Below, piece by piece: positions 27,657 through 37,255 of a stretch of DNA of 64,000 bases. The notes beneath the pieces are model-generated. The model made no database searches. It was not told where the DNA came from and saw only the letters and a program-made list of their open reading frames with translations. This DNA is from Gramella sp. MAR_2010_147 (GTDB taxonomy: Bacteria > Bacteroidota > Bacteroidia > Flavobacteriales > Flavobacteriaceae): assembly GCF_900105135.1 (NCBI RefSeq), contig NZ_LT629741.1, positions 124,001-188,000 on the forward strand. Direction: 5' to 3'. A program made the translations under genes and the position numbers. Each line of letters starts with the position of its first letter. The stretch's first letter is position 1.

Positions 27657-29186
27657 ATGCAAAACAACGTACTCATCCTAGACTTTGGCTCGCAGTACAC
27701 TCAGCTTATAGCGCGTAGAGTTAGAGAGCTAAATATTTACTGCGAAATCTATCCATATCACAAAATACCAGAAGATCTATCAGGTTTTAAGTCGGTTATC
27801 CTTTCCGGAAGTCCGTTTTCAGTGAGGGCTGAAGATGCCCCACATCCAGATCTTTCTCAAATTCGTGGGAAACTGCCAATTCTCGCGGTATGTTATGGCG
27901 CACAATATTTTGCCCATTTTCATGGTGGAAAAGTAGAACCTTCAGATACCAGGGAATATGGAAGGGCAAACCTTTCAGTCATCAAGGATGCTGAACCTTT
28001 ATTCGAAAATATAAAGGAGAACTCTCAGGTATGGATGAGTCATAGTGATTCTATTATCGAGTTACCTGAAAACGGTGTTAGACTGGCAAGTACGACCGAT
28101 GTTTTAAATGCAGCATATAGAATTGAGGGCGAGGAAACTTATGCTATACAGTTTCACCCGGAGGTTTATCATTCTACAGATGGTAAGCAATTACTGGAAA
28201 ATTTTCTCGTAAATATATCCGGAACAGATCAAAGCTGGACACCGGGCGCTTTTGTAGATCTTACAGTTTCAGAATTACAAGAGAAGATAGGAGATGATAA
28301 GGTAGTGCTTGGTTTAAGCGGGGGTGTAGATTCTACCGTTGCTGCGGTACTGCTTCATAAAGCCATTGGTAAGAACCTTTATTGCATATTTGTAAATAAC
28401 GGACTATTGAGAAAGAACGAATTTGAAAGCGTTCTGGATCAATATAAACATATGGGGCTTAACGTTAAAGGTGTTGATGCTTCGGCACGTTTCTTGGATG
28501 CCCTAAAAGGTCTAAGTGATCCAGAAGAAAAGCGGAAAGCGATCGGAAATACCTTTATTGAAGTTTTTGATGACGAAGCACATGAGATAAAGGATGTGGT
28601 TTTCCTGGCACAGGGGACTATTTATCCAGATGTTATTGAGTCAGTTTCCGTAAACGGGCCCTCAGTGACTATCAAATCGCATCATAATGTAGGTGGTTTG
28701 CCAGATTTTATGAAATTGAAAGTGGTAGAACCTCTTAGGATGTTGTTTAAAGATGAAGTAAGAAGAGTTGGGAAAGAACTTGGAATAGATAAAAAATTAT
28801 TGGGCAGACATCCATTCCCGGGACCGGGACTGGCTATAAGAATTCTCGGGGATATCACTGCAGAAAAAGTTAGGATCCTTCAGGAAGTAGACTATATCTT
28901 TATTCAGGGACTAAGAGACTGGATGTTATATGATAAAGTATGGCAGGCAGGAGCAATCTTATTGCCAATTCAATCTGTTGGAGTAATGGGAGACGAAAGA
29001 ACCTATGAACAGGTAGTAGCATTACGTGCTGTTGAATCTACCGATGGGATGACTGCAGACTGGGTAAATTTACCCTATGAATTTTTACAAAAAACATCTA
29101 ATACAATAATAAACAGGGTTAAAGGCGTTAATAGAGTGGTATACGATATAAGTTCAAAACCACCCGCAACTATAGAATGGGAATAA
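27657..29186 (+). CDS. guaA: GMP synthase (glutamine-hydrolysing)
   Basis: Converts XMP to GMP. The N-terminal class I glutamine amidotransferase domain has the nucleophile in AVCYGAQYF and the His/Glu pair in IQFHPEV. The ATP-pyrophosphatase domain has the P-loop LSGGVDST, and the C-terminal dimerisation domain ends in KPPATIEWE. From ATG 27657 the protein has 509 residues, the usual size. An upstream in-frame start would place the promoter inside the gene and is rejected. The LysM gene follows after 33 bases. Confidence 0.98.
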   Translation: MQNNVLILDFGSQYTQLIARRVRELNIYCEIYPYHKIPEDLSGFKSVILSGSPFSVRAEDAPHPDLSQIRGKLPILAVCYGAQYFAHFHGGKVEPSDTREYGRANLSVIKDAEPLFENIKENSQVWMSHSDSIIELPENGVRLASTTDVLNAAYRIEGEETYAIQFHPEVYHSTDGKQLLENFLVNISGTDQSWTPGAFVDLTVSELQEKIGDDKVVLGLSGGVDSTVAAVLLHKAIGKNLYCIFVNNGLLRKNEFESVLDQYKHMGLNVKGVDASARFLDALKGLSDPEEKRKAIGNTFIEVFDDEAHEIKDVVFLAQGTIYPDVIESVSVNGPSVTIKSHHNVGGLPDFMKLKVVEPLRMLFKDEVRRVGKELGIDKKLLGRHPFPGPGLAIRILGDITAEKVRILQEVDYIFIQGLRDWMLYDKVWQAGAILLPIQSVGVMGDERTYEQVVALRAVESTDGMTADWVNLPYEFLQKTSNTIINRVKGVNRVVYDISSKPPATIEWE

Positions 29187-29219
29187 TAAAAAAGACCATT
29201 TCAATCTAAATTGATCATA

Positions 29220-31205
29220 ATGAGGTACCTATTTGTAATATGTTTTCTTTTTCAAATTTATTCGACTTCGGCGAATGCTCAATCCTATAAATATCATACT
29301 GTTAAAAAAGGAGAGACCGTTTTTAGTATTTCTCAAAGTTACAGTATAGATGAGGAAGATATTTACAAATATAATCCCAATGCACGTGAGGGAATTGGAG
29401 TGAATGAAAAACTGGTGATTCCCGTTAGAGAATCTGGTTCTTCTGAAAAGGTTACTACTTCCAGTACTACACAGTTTTTAGATCATACGGTAAAGAAAAA
29501 GGAAACGCTTTATAGTTTATCCAAGGAGTATAACGTAAGCATTGATGATATAAAGAAGTATAATAAGCAGCTTTATTCCAAAGAATTGCAAATAGGAGAA
29601 ACTATTAAAATCCCTTCGAAATCGGAAGCTCCTTTTGAATCTATAGTGACCGTAAAATCACCTGAAGAAAAATCTGTGGCTACTACTAAAAGCTCTCAGG
29701 AAAAACAAATTACAAGTACCCGGGAACATATAGTACTTCCTAAAGAAACCAGATATGGAATTGCCCGAAAGTATGGAATGACCGTGAAAGAACTGGAGTC
29801 TTTAAATCCTATGGTGGAAGTTCTTCAACCGGGAATGATGATAAGAGTGGGAACAAATGTTCTAGATGATGAACCGGTGATCATTACCGATGAAAGATTC
29901 AGGTTCTATGAAGTAAAACCTCAAGAGACCTTATACAGTCTTTCTGAACGTTTTGGAGTAAGTCAGGATTCTTTAAAACAGTTAAACCCGGCGCTTAAGG
30001 AAGGTTTGAAGTTTGGAATGGTTTTAAAAGTTCCAAAAAGAGATAGGGATGGTGAAGAAATAGACGATGATGCATATACCGGGAGAGGAGAAGATGCCGA
30101 TACAAAAATGGATCTTACCCAGTTTATTGAGAATCGTAGTACGAAGAAAATCGCTTTAATGCTTCCTTATCATTTAAACAAAATTGATGCAGACTCCCTT
30201 GGATCTTATCGAAATACCATATTAAACGAAAGAGTAGTTAGAATATCTCTGGATTTTTACAGTGGAGTACTTATGGCGGTAGACAAGGCAAAGACCATGG
30301 GAATTTCTACCAATCTGAAAGTATACGATACCAAAAGAGATCCTTCTGAAGTATCAAATATCATTAACACAAATAATTTCGATGATATAGATGCCGTAAT
30401 AGGACCATTACTACAGGAAACGACCGAAGCTGCAGCTTCAAGGTTGGAGAATAAAAATATCCCGGTAATCAATCCAGTGTCTAATCGTAGCATGAGAGGT
30501 TATAAAAACCTTTTTCAATCAAATCCCGGCGACGAGCTTACTAAAAATGCGATGTTGGATTACCTTTCCAGAAACACTTCAGGAAAAAATGTGATTATTA
30601 TTGCAGATGGAAAATCTTTTAAGATTAAAGGCGAGCTGAATAATGCTACACCAAGTGCGAAAAATATTAGTCCCAGCAATAATTTTGTTTCAGAGCAGCA
30701 GCTGTCTGGAGTGATGGGTGTGGGTGAAAACTGGGTGATTTTGGAATCAGATAACATTAATTTGGTAAGTAGTACTACTTCCGCTTTAAATAGACTGGCA
30801 AGAAATCATAATATCACTCTTTTAACTACCAATAAAAATAATGCTTACGAGAGTGATATCATTTCCAATAATCATCTTGGGAAGCTGAAATTTCGCTATC
30901 CTTCAGTAGATAAAGAATATGATACCGAGGCTTCTGAAGACTTTATAGATGCTTACGAGGAGAGATTTAATATAGAGCCTAATAAATACGCTTTAAGAGG
31001 TTATGATCTTACACTGGATGTTTTACTAAGACTTGCTTCAGCCAAAGATCTTTATGAGTCATTTGAAAAATATCCGGGCTATACGGAATATTATGAAAGT
31101 AAATTCCATTACATGCCTAATGCCGACGGAGGGTATACAAATGATGCTATTTACATTATTCAGATGAATGAAGATCTAACTATAAGCGAGGCAAATGACA
31201 TCTAA
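29220..31205 (+). CDS. Exported protein with four LysM repeats and a PBP1-like domain
   Basis: A signal peptide (cleavage near NAQS) is followed by four LysM repeats of about 45 residues (around residues 24-70, 88-135, 175-215 and 230-275; each has an H/YxVKxxET core and ends near LxIP or LKVP). A periplasmic-binding-protein type 1 fold follows from about 310 to the end, with KIALMLPYHLNK and DAVIGPLLQETTE. The design resembles flavobacterial LysM lipoprotein-factor-like proteins that bind peptidoglycan. The ligand of the PBP1 fold is unknown. ATG 29220 is preferred to a TTG nine bases upstream. The OsmC gene overlaps its end by 11 bases. Confidence 0.88.
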   Translation: MRYLFVICFLFQIYSTSANAQSYKYHTVKKGETVFSISQSYSIDEEDIYKYNPNAREGIGVNEKLVIPVRESGSSEKVTTSSTTQFLDHTVKKKETLYSLSKEYNVSIDDIKKYNKQLYSKELQIGETIKIPSKSEAPFESIVTVKSPEEKSVATTKSSQEKQITSTREHIVLPKETRYGIARKYGMTVKELESLNPMVEVLQPGMMIRVGTNVLDDEPVIITDERFRFYEVKPQETLYSLSERFGVSQDSLKQLNPALKEGLKFGMVLKVPKRDRDGEEIDDDAYTGRGEDADTKMDLTQFIENRSTKKIALMLPYHLNKIDADSLGSYRNTILNERVVRISLDFYSGVLMAVDKAKTMGISTNLKVYDTKRDPSEVSNIINTNNFDDIDAVIGPLLQETTEAAASRLENKNIPVINPVSNRSMRGYKNLFQSNPGDELTKNAMLDYLSRNTSGKNVIIIADGKSFKIKGELNNATPSAKNISPSNNFVSEQQLSGVMGVGENWVILESDNINLVSSTTSALNRLARNHNITLLTTNKNNAYESDIISNNHLGKLKFRYPSVDKEYDTEASEDFIDAYEERFNIEPNKYALRGYDLTLDVLLRLASAKDLYESFEKYPGYTEYYESKFHYMPNADGGYTNDAIYIIQMNEDLTISEANDI

Positions 31206-31596
31206 AGTAAAATATCTTGGCGAGCTAAGAACCGAATCTGAACATCTTCAAAGTGGTTCAAAGATGATCACCGATGCTCCGGTAGATAATCATGGAAAAG
31301 GCGAGGCATTTTCTCCTACAGATACCGTCGCTAATGCTTTAGCAACCTGTATGTTAACTGTAATGGGGATTAAAGCGACTTCGATGGGAATCAATATGGA
31401 TGGAGCATCAGCTGAAGTTACCAAAATAATGGCCTCAGACCCCCGGAGGATTTCAAGAATTGAGGTGGATATTGTATTTCCCAAATCTTACGGAGAAAAG
31501 GAAACCAAGATTCTAGAAAATACCGGTAGAACCTGTCCAGTGCTTTATAGTCTGCATCCGGAGATCGAGAAAAATATTTCTTTTAAATATTCATGA
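31195..31596 (+). CDS. OsmC family peroxidase-like protein
   Basis: The 133-residue OsmC/Ohr-fold protein has the two conserved cysteines, Cys52 (LATCMLTVMG) and Cys114 (TCPVLYSL). OsmC proteins reduce organic hydroperoxides by a thiol mechanism. It is in a head-to-tail chain with the LysM gene (11-base overlap) and the DUF922 gene (4-base overlap), so it is probably translated from one mRNA. A functional link to the neighbours is not evident. Confidence 0.92.
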   Translation: MTSKVKYLGELRTESEHLQSGSKMITDAPVDNHGKGEAFSPTDTVANALATCMLTVMGIKATSMGINMDGASAEVTKIMASDPRRISRIEVDIVFPKSYGEKETKILENTGRTCPVLYSLHPEIEKNISFKYS

Positions 31597-32138
31597 AAAA
31601 CATAGGCTATTTATTATTCTTTCTTATCATTTCTGTGGTGGGTTTTGCTCAGGAAAAGGAAGAAAAAATACTCTGGAAGGCAAGCAGGTCATTGCAATGG
31701 GAAGATTTTAAAGGACAGCCCGATGCTTCAAATTCTTATGCTGCCAATACAAATTCTGGAATAGGCTATACATGGAGTTATAGTACTGCTTCCGGGAAAC
31801 CTATACTTGTTCATCAGGTTTTTACTAATTTCTATCCAAATCTATCATGGGTGACAGAAATTCAGAATGAAGAATATCTTTTAGCCCATGAACAGCTGCA
31901 TTTCGATATTTCTGAATTGCATGCTCGAAAGCTAAGAAAAGCTTTGTACCACTATGAGATTGGAAGAAATATACGCCAGGACCTCAAAAAACTATATAGA
32001 AGGATAGAGTCTGAACGTGTTTTTATGCAAAATCAGTTCGATAAAGAAACTTCCCACAGCGAGATTAGATCTGCCGAGATGAGATGGAGGCAATTTGTGG
32101 CAGACGAATTGAAAAAGTTAGAAGATTATTCCTCTTAA
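31593..32138 (+). CDS. DUF922 secreted putative Zn-dependent protease
   Basis: A signal peptide (FAQ cleavage near residue 20) precedes a DUF922 domain with a clear HEXXH zinc motif, HEQLH (99-103), then a helix and further charged segments. The family is described as secreted zinc proteases; its substrate is unknown. Length 181. It ends convergently with the flavin oxidoreductase gene, with a 4-base overlap. Confidence 0.85.
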   Translation: MKNIGYLLFFLIISVVGFAQEKEEKILWKASRSLQWEDFKGQPDASNSYAANTNSGIGYTWSYSTASGKPILVHQVFTNFYPNLSWVTEIQNEEYLLAHEQLHFDISELHARKLRKALYHYEIGRNIRQDLKKLYRRIESERVFMQNQFDKETSHSEIRSAEMRWRQFVADELKKLEDYSS

Positions 32139-33079
32139 AGTTCAAGCACTTCTTTTTTAGCCTTTTGAAACTCATTAATGATCTCTTCTACGAGATCTGC
32201 TGCAGGTTTTATATCATTAATAAGTCCTGAAATTTGACCAATTTCAAGCTCTCCTTCTTCAAGATCTCCTTCAAACATGCCTCTTTTCGCTCTGGCACGA
32301 CCCAGCAATTCAATGAGTTCTTCTTTACTGGGAGTTCTGGAGTATAAATCCTGAACGTCTTCATAAAATTTATTTTTTAGTAAACGAACAGGTGCCAGTT
32401 CTTTAAGAGTGAGTACCGTATCGCCTTCCTGAGCTTTCACCACCAATTCTTTGAAGTTTTTATGCGAAGATGCTTCCGGAGTAGCTACAAATCTACTTCC
32501 AACCTGTACGGCATCAGCTCCCAAAACCATTGCAGCTAACATCCCTCTTCCTGTGGCAATTCCTCCTGCAGCAATTAAGGGGATGGAAATCTTTTCTTTG
32601 ACCATAGGAATAAGGGTAAAGGTGGTAGTTTCATCGCGTCCATTATGTCCACCAGCTTCGAATCCTTCAGCCACTACAGCATCTACTCCGGCTTCTTCAG
32701 ATTTCATGGCAAATTTCACACTGCTTACTACATGAACCACTTTTATTCCATGATCCTGTAAATGCTTCGTCCAGGTTTTAGGATTTCCGGCAGAGGTAAA
32801 AACGATCTTCACCTCTTCTTTGACAATAATATCCATGATCTTATCAATTTCCGGATAAAGCATGGGAACATTTACGGCGAATGGTTTAGTGGTCGCTTTT
32901 TTACATTTTTGAATATGCTCTCTAAGAATATCGGGATACATAGAACCGGCACCAATAATGCCAAGTCCGCCGGCATTTGAAACTGCACTGGCTAATTTCC
33001 ATCCACTGGCCCAGATCATTCCGGCTTGAATTAAAGGATATTTTATATTAAAAAGTTGGGTGATTCTATTTACTGACAT
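32135..33079 (-). CDS. NAD(P)H-dependent flavin oxidoreductase, nitronate monooxygenase family
   Basis: FMN TIM-barrel protein of 314 residues. The conserved start RITQLFNIKYPLIQAGM, the glycine-rich AAGGIATGRGM phosphate loop and the AEGFEAGGHNG active-site region with His are present. Such proteins act as nitronate monooxygenases or FabK-like enoyl-ACP reductases; the sequence does not decide which. Start and stop overlap the upstream subtilase by one base (TAATG), so translation is probably coupled. Confidence 0.9.
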   Translation of the reverse strand: MSVNRITQLFNIKYPLIQAGMIWASGWKLASAVSNAGGLGIIGAGSMYPDILREHIQKCKKATTKPFAVNVPMLYPEIDKIMDIIVKEEVKIVFTSAGNPKTWTKHLQDHGIKVVHVVSSVKFAMKSEEAGVDAVVAEGFEAGGHNGRDETTTFTLIPMVKEKISIPLIAAGGIATGRGMLAAMVLGADAVQVGSRFVATPEASSHKNFKELVVKAQEGDTVLTLKELAPVRLLKNKFYEDVQDLYSRTPSKEELIELLGRARAKRGMFEGDLEEGELEIGQISGLINDIKPAADLVEEIINEFQKAKKEVLEL

Positions 33080-34674
33080 TATTTTTTGATGATAAGAAAT
33101 GACTGTCTTGAATTATTTTGTTCAAACATAGCAATATAAATCCCTCTGGAAAAACCTGAAAGGTCTATTTCATCCTTAACCTGATCTCTTTGTAAGATGA
33201 TCTGGCCCAGGGTATCAAATAAAGTAACATTATATGTTTGATTTGTAGCGTTATTGAATTTTAAAGTATGGATCACCGGATTCTGATATAGAAAAAGTTC
33301 ACCTGCAGGCTCATTTTTTTCAAGCAGACCAGTAAGTGCATTTCTGAAATTAGGAATACCGTGGCCCAGCCTGCTATTAGGACTGTTGAAAATGCTGGAG
33401 GCTTCTTTAACTAACTGTATGACCTCAATATTTGTTAGCGACAGATCTGCCTGCCAGAAACTGGCAACAGAACCTGCAAGAATAGGAGAGGCAAAGGAAG
33501 TCCCACTGGCCTGAACCAGATTATTAAATTGGTCAACAGCAACGATCTCAAGGCCCTGAGCAGCAACATCTGGTTTTATACGTCCGTCTGCTGATGGTCC
33601 GCGTGAACTAAAAGGAACGTAATTTCTGTCTTTGTCAACCGCACCAACACTTAGCACGTTGGCATCTGCAGGAGCGCTAATGACATTGAAGTAATCTTCT
33701 TCTCCACGATTTCCAGCTGATGTTACCACAAGCATTCCTTTTTCTGTAGCAATATTTGCCCCACGGGAAATAAAAGTTGTTTCTCCATCCATATCTTCAG
33801 GAGCATAGCTATAATCTGGATTATCAAATAATGTATAACCTAAAGAGGTATTTATGAGATCAACTCCCAGGCTGTCGGCTCTTTCTGCGGCTTCTACCCA
33901 ATAGGTCTCTTCCACAGGTGTTTCTGTAGGGCCAATTTCAGTAATGAATAAGTAATAAGCGGCATCTGGTGCTGTTCCTACAAAGTTATTTTCAATAAAG
34001 CCGGCCATATTGGATAAGACCAGGGTTCCATGGTTACTTAAATTACTATTATTAAAATTTTCAGATCTATTTGGGAAATCATAACCACCCAGAAGCTTAT
34101 CCTTAGACCTTAATCTTTCAAATGCCTGAATACTGTTAACATTGGGAAATCCGGCATCCATTATAGCAATAGTGATCCCATCACCGGTATAATCATTTTC
34201 ATGAAGGTGATCGGTGTTTAGCATTTTAGTTTGATTGGAGGCCAGGCCGTAACTGAAATCTATTGCGCTTTCTAATTTTTCTTCAGGTTTCTTGTTTTCT
34301 AATGAAGTTCTTGAATTTAAATCGTCACTGGCAAATTCAATTTCTAAAACGAATTCAAGATTAGCCAGATTTGAAATAGCCTGTGGTGTACCAATAACAT
34401 GAACGCAATTCATCCATTTCGACTTCGCTTTTACCGAAATATCCTCCTGTGTTTTTACGATAGCAATATATTCTTCATTTACAGGGATGTCTCTTTCATC
34501 AATAGGAGTTCCACGTAAAGATTTTCGCTGTATCGCTTTTGCACTTAATATCGTGGATGGATTGCTTATAGCCGCTTCAACATTGGGCTTATCTTTAAAA
34601 TATACCCAGGCATGTTCCTCCTGTGAGTATGAAAAACAGGTGAAGAACAAAAAGATCATTAAAAGTCTTGTCAT
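33079..34674 (-). CDS. S8 family subtilisin-like peptidase with type IX secretion signal
   Basis: Signal peptide (residues 1-17), an inhibitor-like prodomain to about 150, then a subtilase domain with the catalytic triad Asp173 (IMDAG), His215 (NHGTLV) and Ser393 (GTSFASP), plus the oxyanion Asn322. The last 75 residues form a type A C-terminal sorting domain (VTLFDTLGQII, GIYIAMFE, FLIIKK), so the enzyme is exported through the T9SS and released or anchored at the cell surface. It overlaps the downstream flavin oxidoreductase gene by one base, an odd partner for a secreted protease. Confidence 0.93.
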   Translation of the reverse strand: MTRLLMIFLFFTCFSYSQEEHAWVYFKDKPNVEAAISNPSTILSAKAIQRKSLRGTPIDERDIPVNEEYIAIVKTQEDISVKAKSKWMNCVHVIGTPQAISNLANLEFVLEIEFASDDLNSRTSLENKKPEEKLESAIDFSYGLASNQTKMLNTDHLHENDYTGDGITIAIMDAGFPNVNSIQAFERLRSKDKLLGGYDFPNRSENFNNSNLSNHGTLVLSNMAGFIENNFVGTAPDAAYYLFITEIGPTETPVEETYWVEAAERADSLGVDLINTSLGYTLFDNPDYSYAPEDMDGETTFISRGANIATEKGMLVVTSAGNRGEEDYFNVISAPADANVLSVGAVDKDRNYVPFSSRGPSADGRIKPDVAAQGLEIVAVDQFNNLVQASGTSFASPILAGSVASFWQADLSLTNIEVIQLVKEASSIFNSPNSRLGHGIPNFRNALTGLLEKNEPAGELFLYQNPVIHTLKFNNATNQTYNVTLFDTLGQIILQRDQVKDEIDLSGFSRGIYIAMFEQNNSRQSFLIIKK

Positions 34675-34697
34675 GAAGAGGGCTCTAAACCTTCAAT

Positions 34698-35885
34698 TTA
34701 CGAAATAACTCCTGAACCTAACAGTTCTTCGCCATTATACCATGCTACAAACTGTCCTTCGGTTATAGAAGCCTGAGGTTGATCAAAAATAATATACATC
34801 CCACTTTGTGTCTGGTGTAAAGTAGCATCCTGAAGCGGCTGGCGATAACGAATTCTAGCTTTAACCCGTAATTCTTCATCGCTGGAGATGGCAAGATCTT
34901 TACGCACCCAATGAACTTCGTCCTGAGTTATAAAAAGTCCCTGGCGATATATTCCAGGATGGTCTTTTCCCTGACCGGTGTAGATCACGTTTTCTTCCAC
35001 ATCTGTATCTATCACAAATAAAGGTTCAGGAGTTCCGCCAACGGCAAGGCCTTTACGCTGGCCTTTTGTAAAATAATGCGCTCCCTGATGCTTTCCAACT
35101 ATTTTCCCATCTTCCAGCTGGTAGTTGAACTTTTTAGAAAGGTGCTGTAACTGATCAATTTTAGATTTAAAATTGATGTTTTCCTCCAGGTACGAATCAT
35201 TTTCCGCAGGAACCTCTACAATTACCCCTTCTTTTGGTCTTAATTTCTGTTGAAGAAAATCTGGAAGCCTTACTTTACCAATAAAGCAAAGTCCCTGGGA
35301 ATCCTTCTTTTCTGCAGTTACAAGATTTTGCTCGGCAGCGATCTTTCTAACTTCAGATTTTTGTAATTCCCCAATAGGAAAAAGAGTCTTTGAAAGTTGT
35401 TCCTGAGTTAACTGGCAAAGAAAATAAGATTGGTCTTTATTATTGTCTTTTCCAGATAGTAATTGATGTATGGTCTCACCATCTTTTTCAAATTCAGTTT
35501 TGCGGCAATAGTGACCTGTGGCAACATAATCGGCTCCAAGAGACAGCGCAATTTTCATGAAAACGTCGAACTTTATTTCCCTGTTACAAAGCACATCTGG
35601 ATTTGGCGTTCTACCTTTCTCATACTCGTTAAACATATAGTCTACGATACGCTCTTTGTATTGTTCACTAAGGTCTACGGTTTGAAATGGAATACCCAGT
35701 TTATCGGCCACCATCATAGCATCATTACTATCGTCAAGCCAGGGGCATTCGTCTGAAATCGTAACCGAATCGTCGTGCCAGTTCTTCATAAAAAGCCCGA
35801 TCACTTCATAACCCTGTTCCTTTAAAAGATAGGCTGAAACACTAGAATCTACACCACCGGATAAACCGACCACTACTTTTTTCAT
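34698..35885 (-). CDS. mnmA: tRNA-specific 2-thiouridylase MnmA
   Basis: Catalyses thiolation of U34 in tRNA(Lys/Glu/Gln). The PP-loop motif SGGVDSS is at residues 9-15 and the two catalytic cysteines are Cys100 (NPDVLCN) and Cys200 (GLCFIG). The TRMU-family domains follow to residue 395, within the normal size. The gene ends 24 bases before the subtilase start, so the three minus genes may share a transcript. Confidence 0.97.
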   Translation of the reverse strand: MKKVVVGLSGGVDSSVSAYLLKEQGYEVIGLFMKNWHDDSVTISDECPWLDDSNDAMMVADKLGIPFQTVDLSEQYKERIVDYMFNEYEKGRTPNPDVLCNREIKFDVFMKIALSLGADYVATGHYCRKTEFEKDGETIHQLLSGKDNNKDQSYFLCQLTQEQLSKTLFPIGELQKSEVRKIAAEQNLVTAEKKDSQGLCFIGKVRLPDFLQQKLRPKEGVIVEVPAENDSYLEENINFKSKIDQLQHLSKKFNYQLEDGKIVGKHQGAHYFTKGQRKGLAVGGTPEPLFVIDTDVEENVIYTGQGKDHPGIYRQGLFITQDEVHWVRKDLAISSDEELRVKARIRYRQPLQDATLHQTQSGMYIIFDQPQASITEGQFVAWYNGEELLGSGVIS

Positions 35886-35952
35886 TCTCCTTATTTTTTC
35901 TTTTTCAATAACCGCTTAAAGAGTCGGATAAGCGGGCTCAAAATTACGAAAT

Positions 35953-35978
35953 AAAAAAAGGTGGCGAAAGCCACCTTT
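35953..35978 (-). terminator. Terminator after the lipocalin-like gene
   Basis: AAAGGTGGC / GCCACCTTT stem with a GAAA loop and a T-run on the minus strand. It separates the lipoprotein gene from mnmA. Confidence 0.8.
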
Positions 35979-35998
35979 AAATTGAGTATATAAGACTT

Positions 35999-36391
35999 TT
36001 AATTACTTTCAAAAGTAAGACTTGACGTAGGGAAATCATTAGGTCTAAAAGTAAATCTATTGCCGTTAAACGTTACAGTTCCTGTAACTTCACCTAATTG
36101 AGGTACTTCAATAGTATATTGAGAATTTGAAGAACTGCTCCAGTTTCCTGTGTCCTGGTCTGAAACACATTCTCCTTCTACATTAGAATAAAAAGTGGAA
36201 GATGCCGTATTGTCTGCATTAAATGTAATCGTAGATCGTCCCGTACAATCGTTTACTTCATATCCTGGAATGTTATTCGCCTCTACCAGAAGCCAGGTTC
36301 CAACAATATTTCCATCCTGACCTGCATCATCGTCATCACTGCAAGCAGTGAATAGTGTAATTGATAATAATAGAATTAAGAACTTTTTCAT
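35999..36391 (-). CDS. Lipocalin-like lipoprotein
   Basis: A lipoprotein of 130 residues with lipobox FTACSDDDD (Cys17) and the aspartate run after the cysteine that is typical of surface-exposed Bacteroidota lipoproteins. The mature part begins with IVGTWLLVEA and is beta-rich, as in the lipocalin-like domain family (PF13648). Function unknown. It lies 36 bases downstream of the MORN-like gene and is followed by a terminator. Confidence 0.8.
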   Translation of the reverse strand: MKKFLILLLSITLFTACSDDDDAGQDGNIVGTWLLVEANNIPGYEVNDCTGRSTITFNADNTASSTFYSNVEGECVSDQDTGNWSSSSNSQYTIEVPQLGEVTGTVTFNGNRFTFRPNDFPTSSLTFESN

Positions 36392-36427
36392 AAGTAGCTA
36401 TTTTAGTTAATCAAATATATTCATTTA

Positions 36428-37093
36428 TTAATAATCTTCTTCAGTATCCAGTTTGCCATCAGAGAAATATTTCCAATGTCCAGACTTTTCGCCTGCTGTG
36501 TAAAAACCTTCTCGTATTTTTAAACCTTTTGGGTCATAGTAGGTGGCGGCTCCATGTAATAATCCGTCTTTGTATAATAATTCTTTAGTGACCTGTCCGT
36601 TATTCGCATAAATAAAACTCTCGCCATTTTTTTCTCCATTGGTATAATGGGTTTTTTCAGCGAGTTTTCCGTTAGGGAAATAGGTCTTTTGAGGTCCATT
36701 TAATTGATCACTCTTGTAGTTTTCTATCATCATGATACTATCTGTTTTTTGATGATAATAGACCCATTCACCCTCACGTTTTCTATCCATCATCATCCCT
36801 TCGCTAATTGGTTTACCGGTTTGGGTAAAGTAAGTGACATGCACAGAATCCTGAGCTTTATCAAAATTCATGATAGCGCTTGGGTGATCGTAAAAACCTT
36901 TTTTGTAAAATTTAAATTTGCCGATTTCCTGTCCATGTTCGAAAGTGCCTTCGAATTTTGGATTGTTTGTGCCTTTAAATTCTACTTTCCAAAAACCATG
37001 ACGGTCTCCATCTTCATCATACTGGTTTTTTTGAGCATGACTAATTGTAGAGAACACGAGTACTGTAAATATGTAGAAAAAATATTTTATCAT
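36428..37093 (-). CDS. Exported MORN-repeat-like protein (YwqK type)
   Basis: A signal peptide ends near HAQK. The rest consists of repeats of about 20-23 residues with the pattern GxWxYY...GKL...NGxKxG, for example GEWVYYHQ, GPQKTYFPNGKLAEK, GESFIYANNGQ, GAATYYDPKG and GHWKYFSDGKL. The repeats are of the toxin-antitoxin YwqK-like antitoxin type, but no toxin gene is adjacent and the protein is exported, so that label is not used. Function unknown. Confidence 0.8.
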   Translation of the reverse strand: MIKYFFYIFTVLVFSTISHAQKNQYDEDGDRHGFWKVEFKGTNNPKFEGTFEHGQEIGKFKFYKKGFYDHPSAIMNFDKAQDSVHVTYFTQTGKPISEGMMMDRKREGEWVYYHQKTDSIMMIENYKSDQLNGPQKTYFPNGKLAEKTHYTNGEKNGESFIYANNGQVTKELLYKDGLLHGAATYYDPKGLKIREGFYTAGEKSGHWKYFSDGKLDTEEDY

Positions 37094-37220
37094 GTTTAGA
37101 ATAAGCCTTATTAAGCGCAGAGCTAATAATTTAGTTTTAGATTAATTCAAAAACCAATCCATTTTTAAAACTCTGAAATATCGATTTTATTTTAAATTCT
37201 TATTCAGAATAATTAATGAT

Positions 37221-37245
37221 AAAAAAAGCCCGGTAAGAACCGGGC
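37221..37245 (-). terminator. Terminator of the pyrG-yidC unit
   Basis: GCCCGGT / ACCGGGC stem (37228-37234 and 37239-37245) with an AAGA loop and a T-run on the minus strand. Confidence 0.85.
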
Positions 37246-37255
37246 CATGAAAATA

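Noticed and set aside
36428..37093. YwqK-type antitoxin
   Set aside because: The protein has a signal peptide and MORN-like repeats, and there is no adjacent toxin gene.
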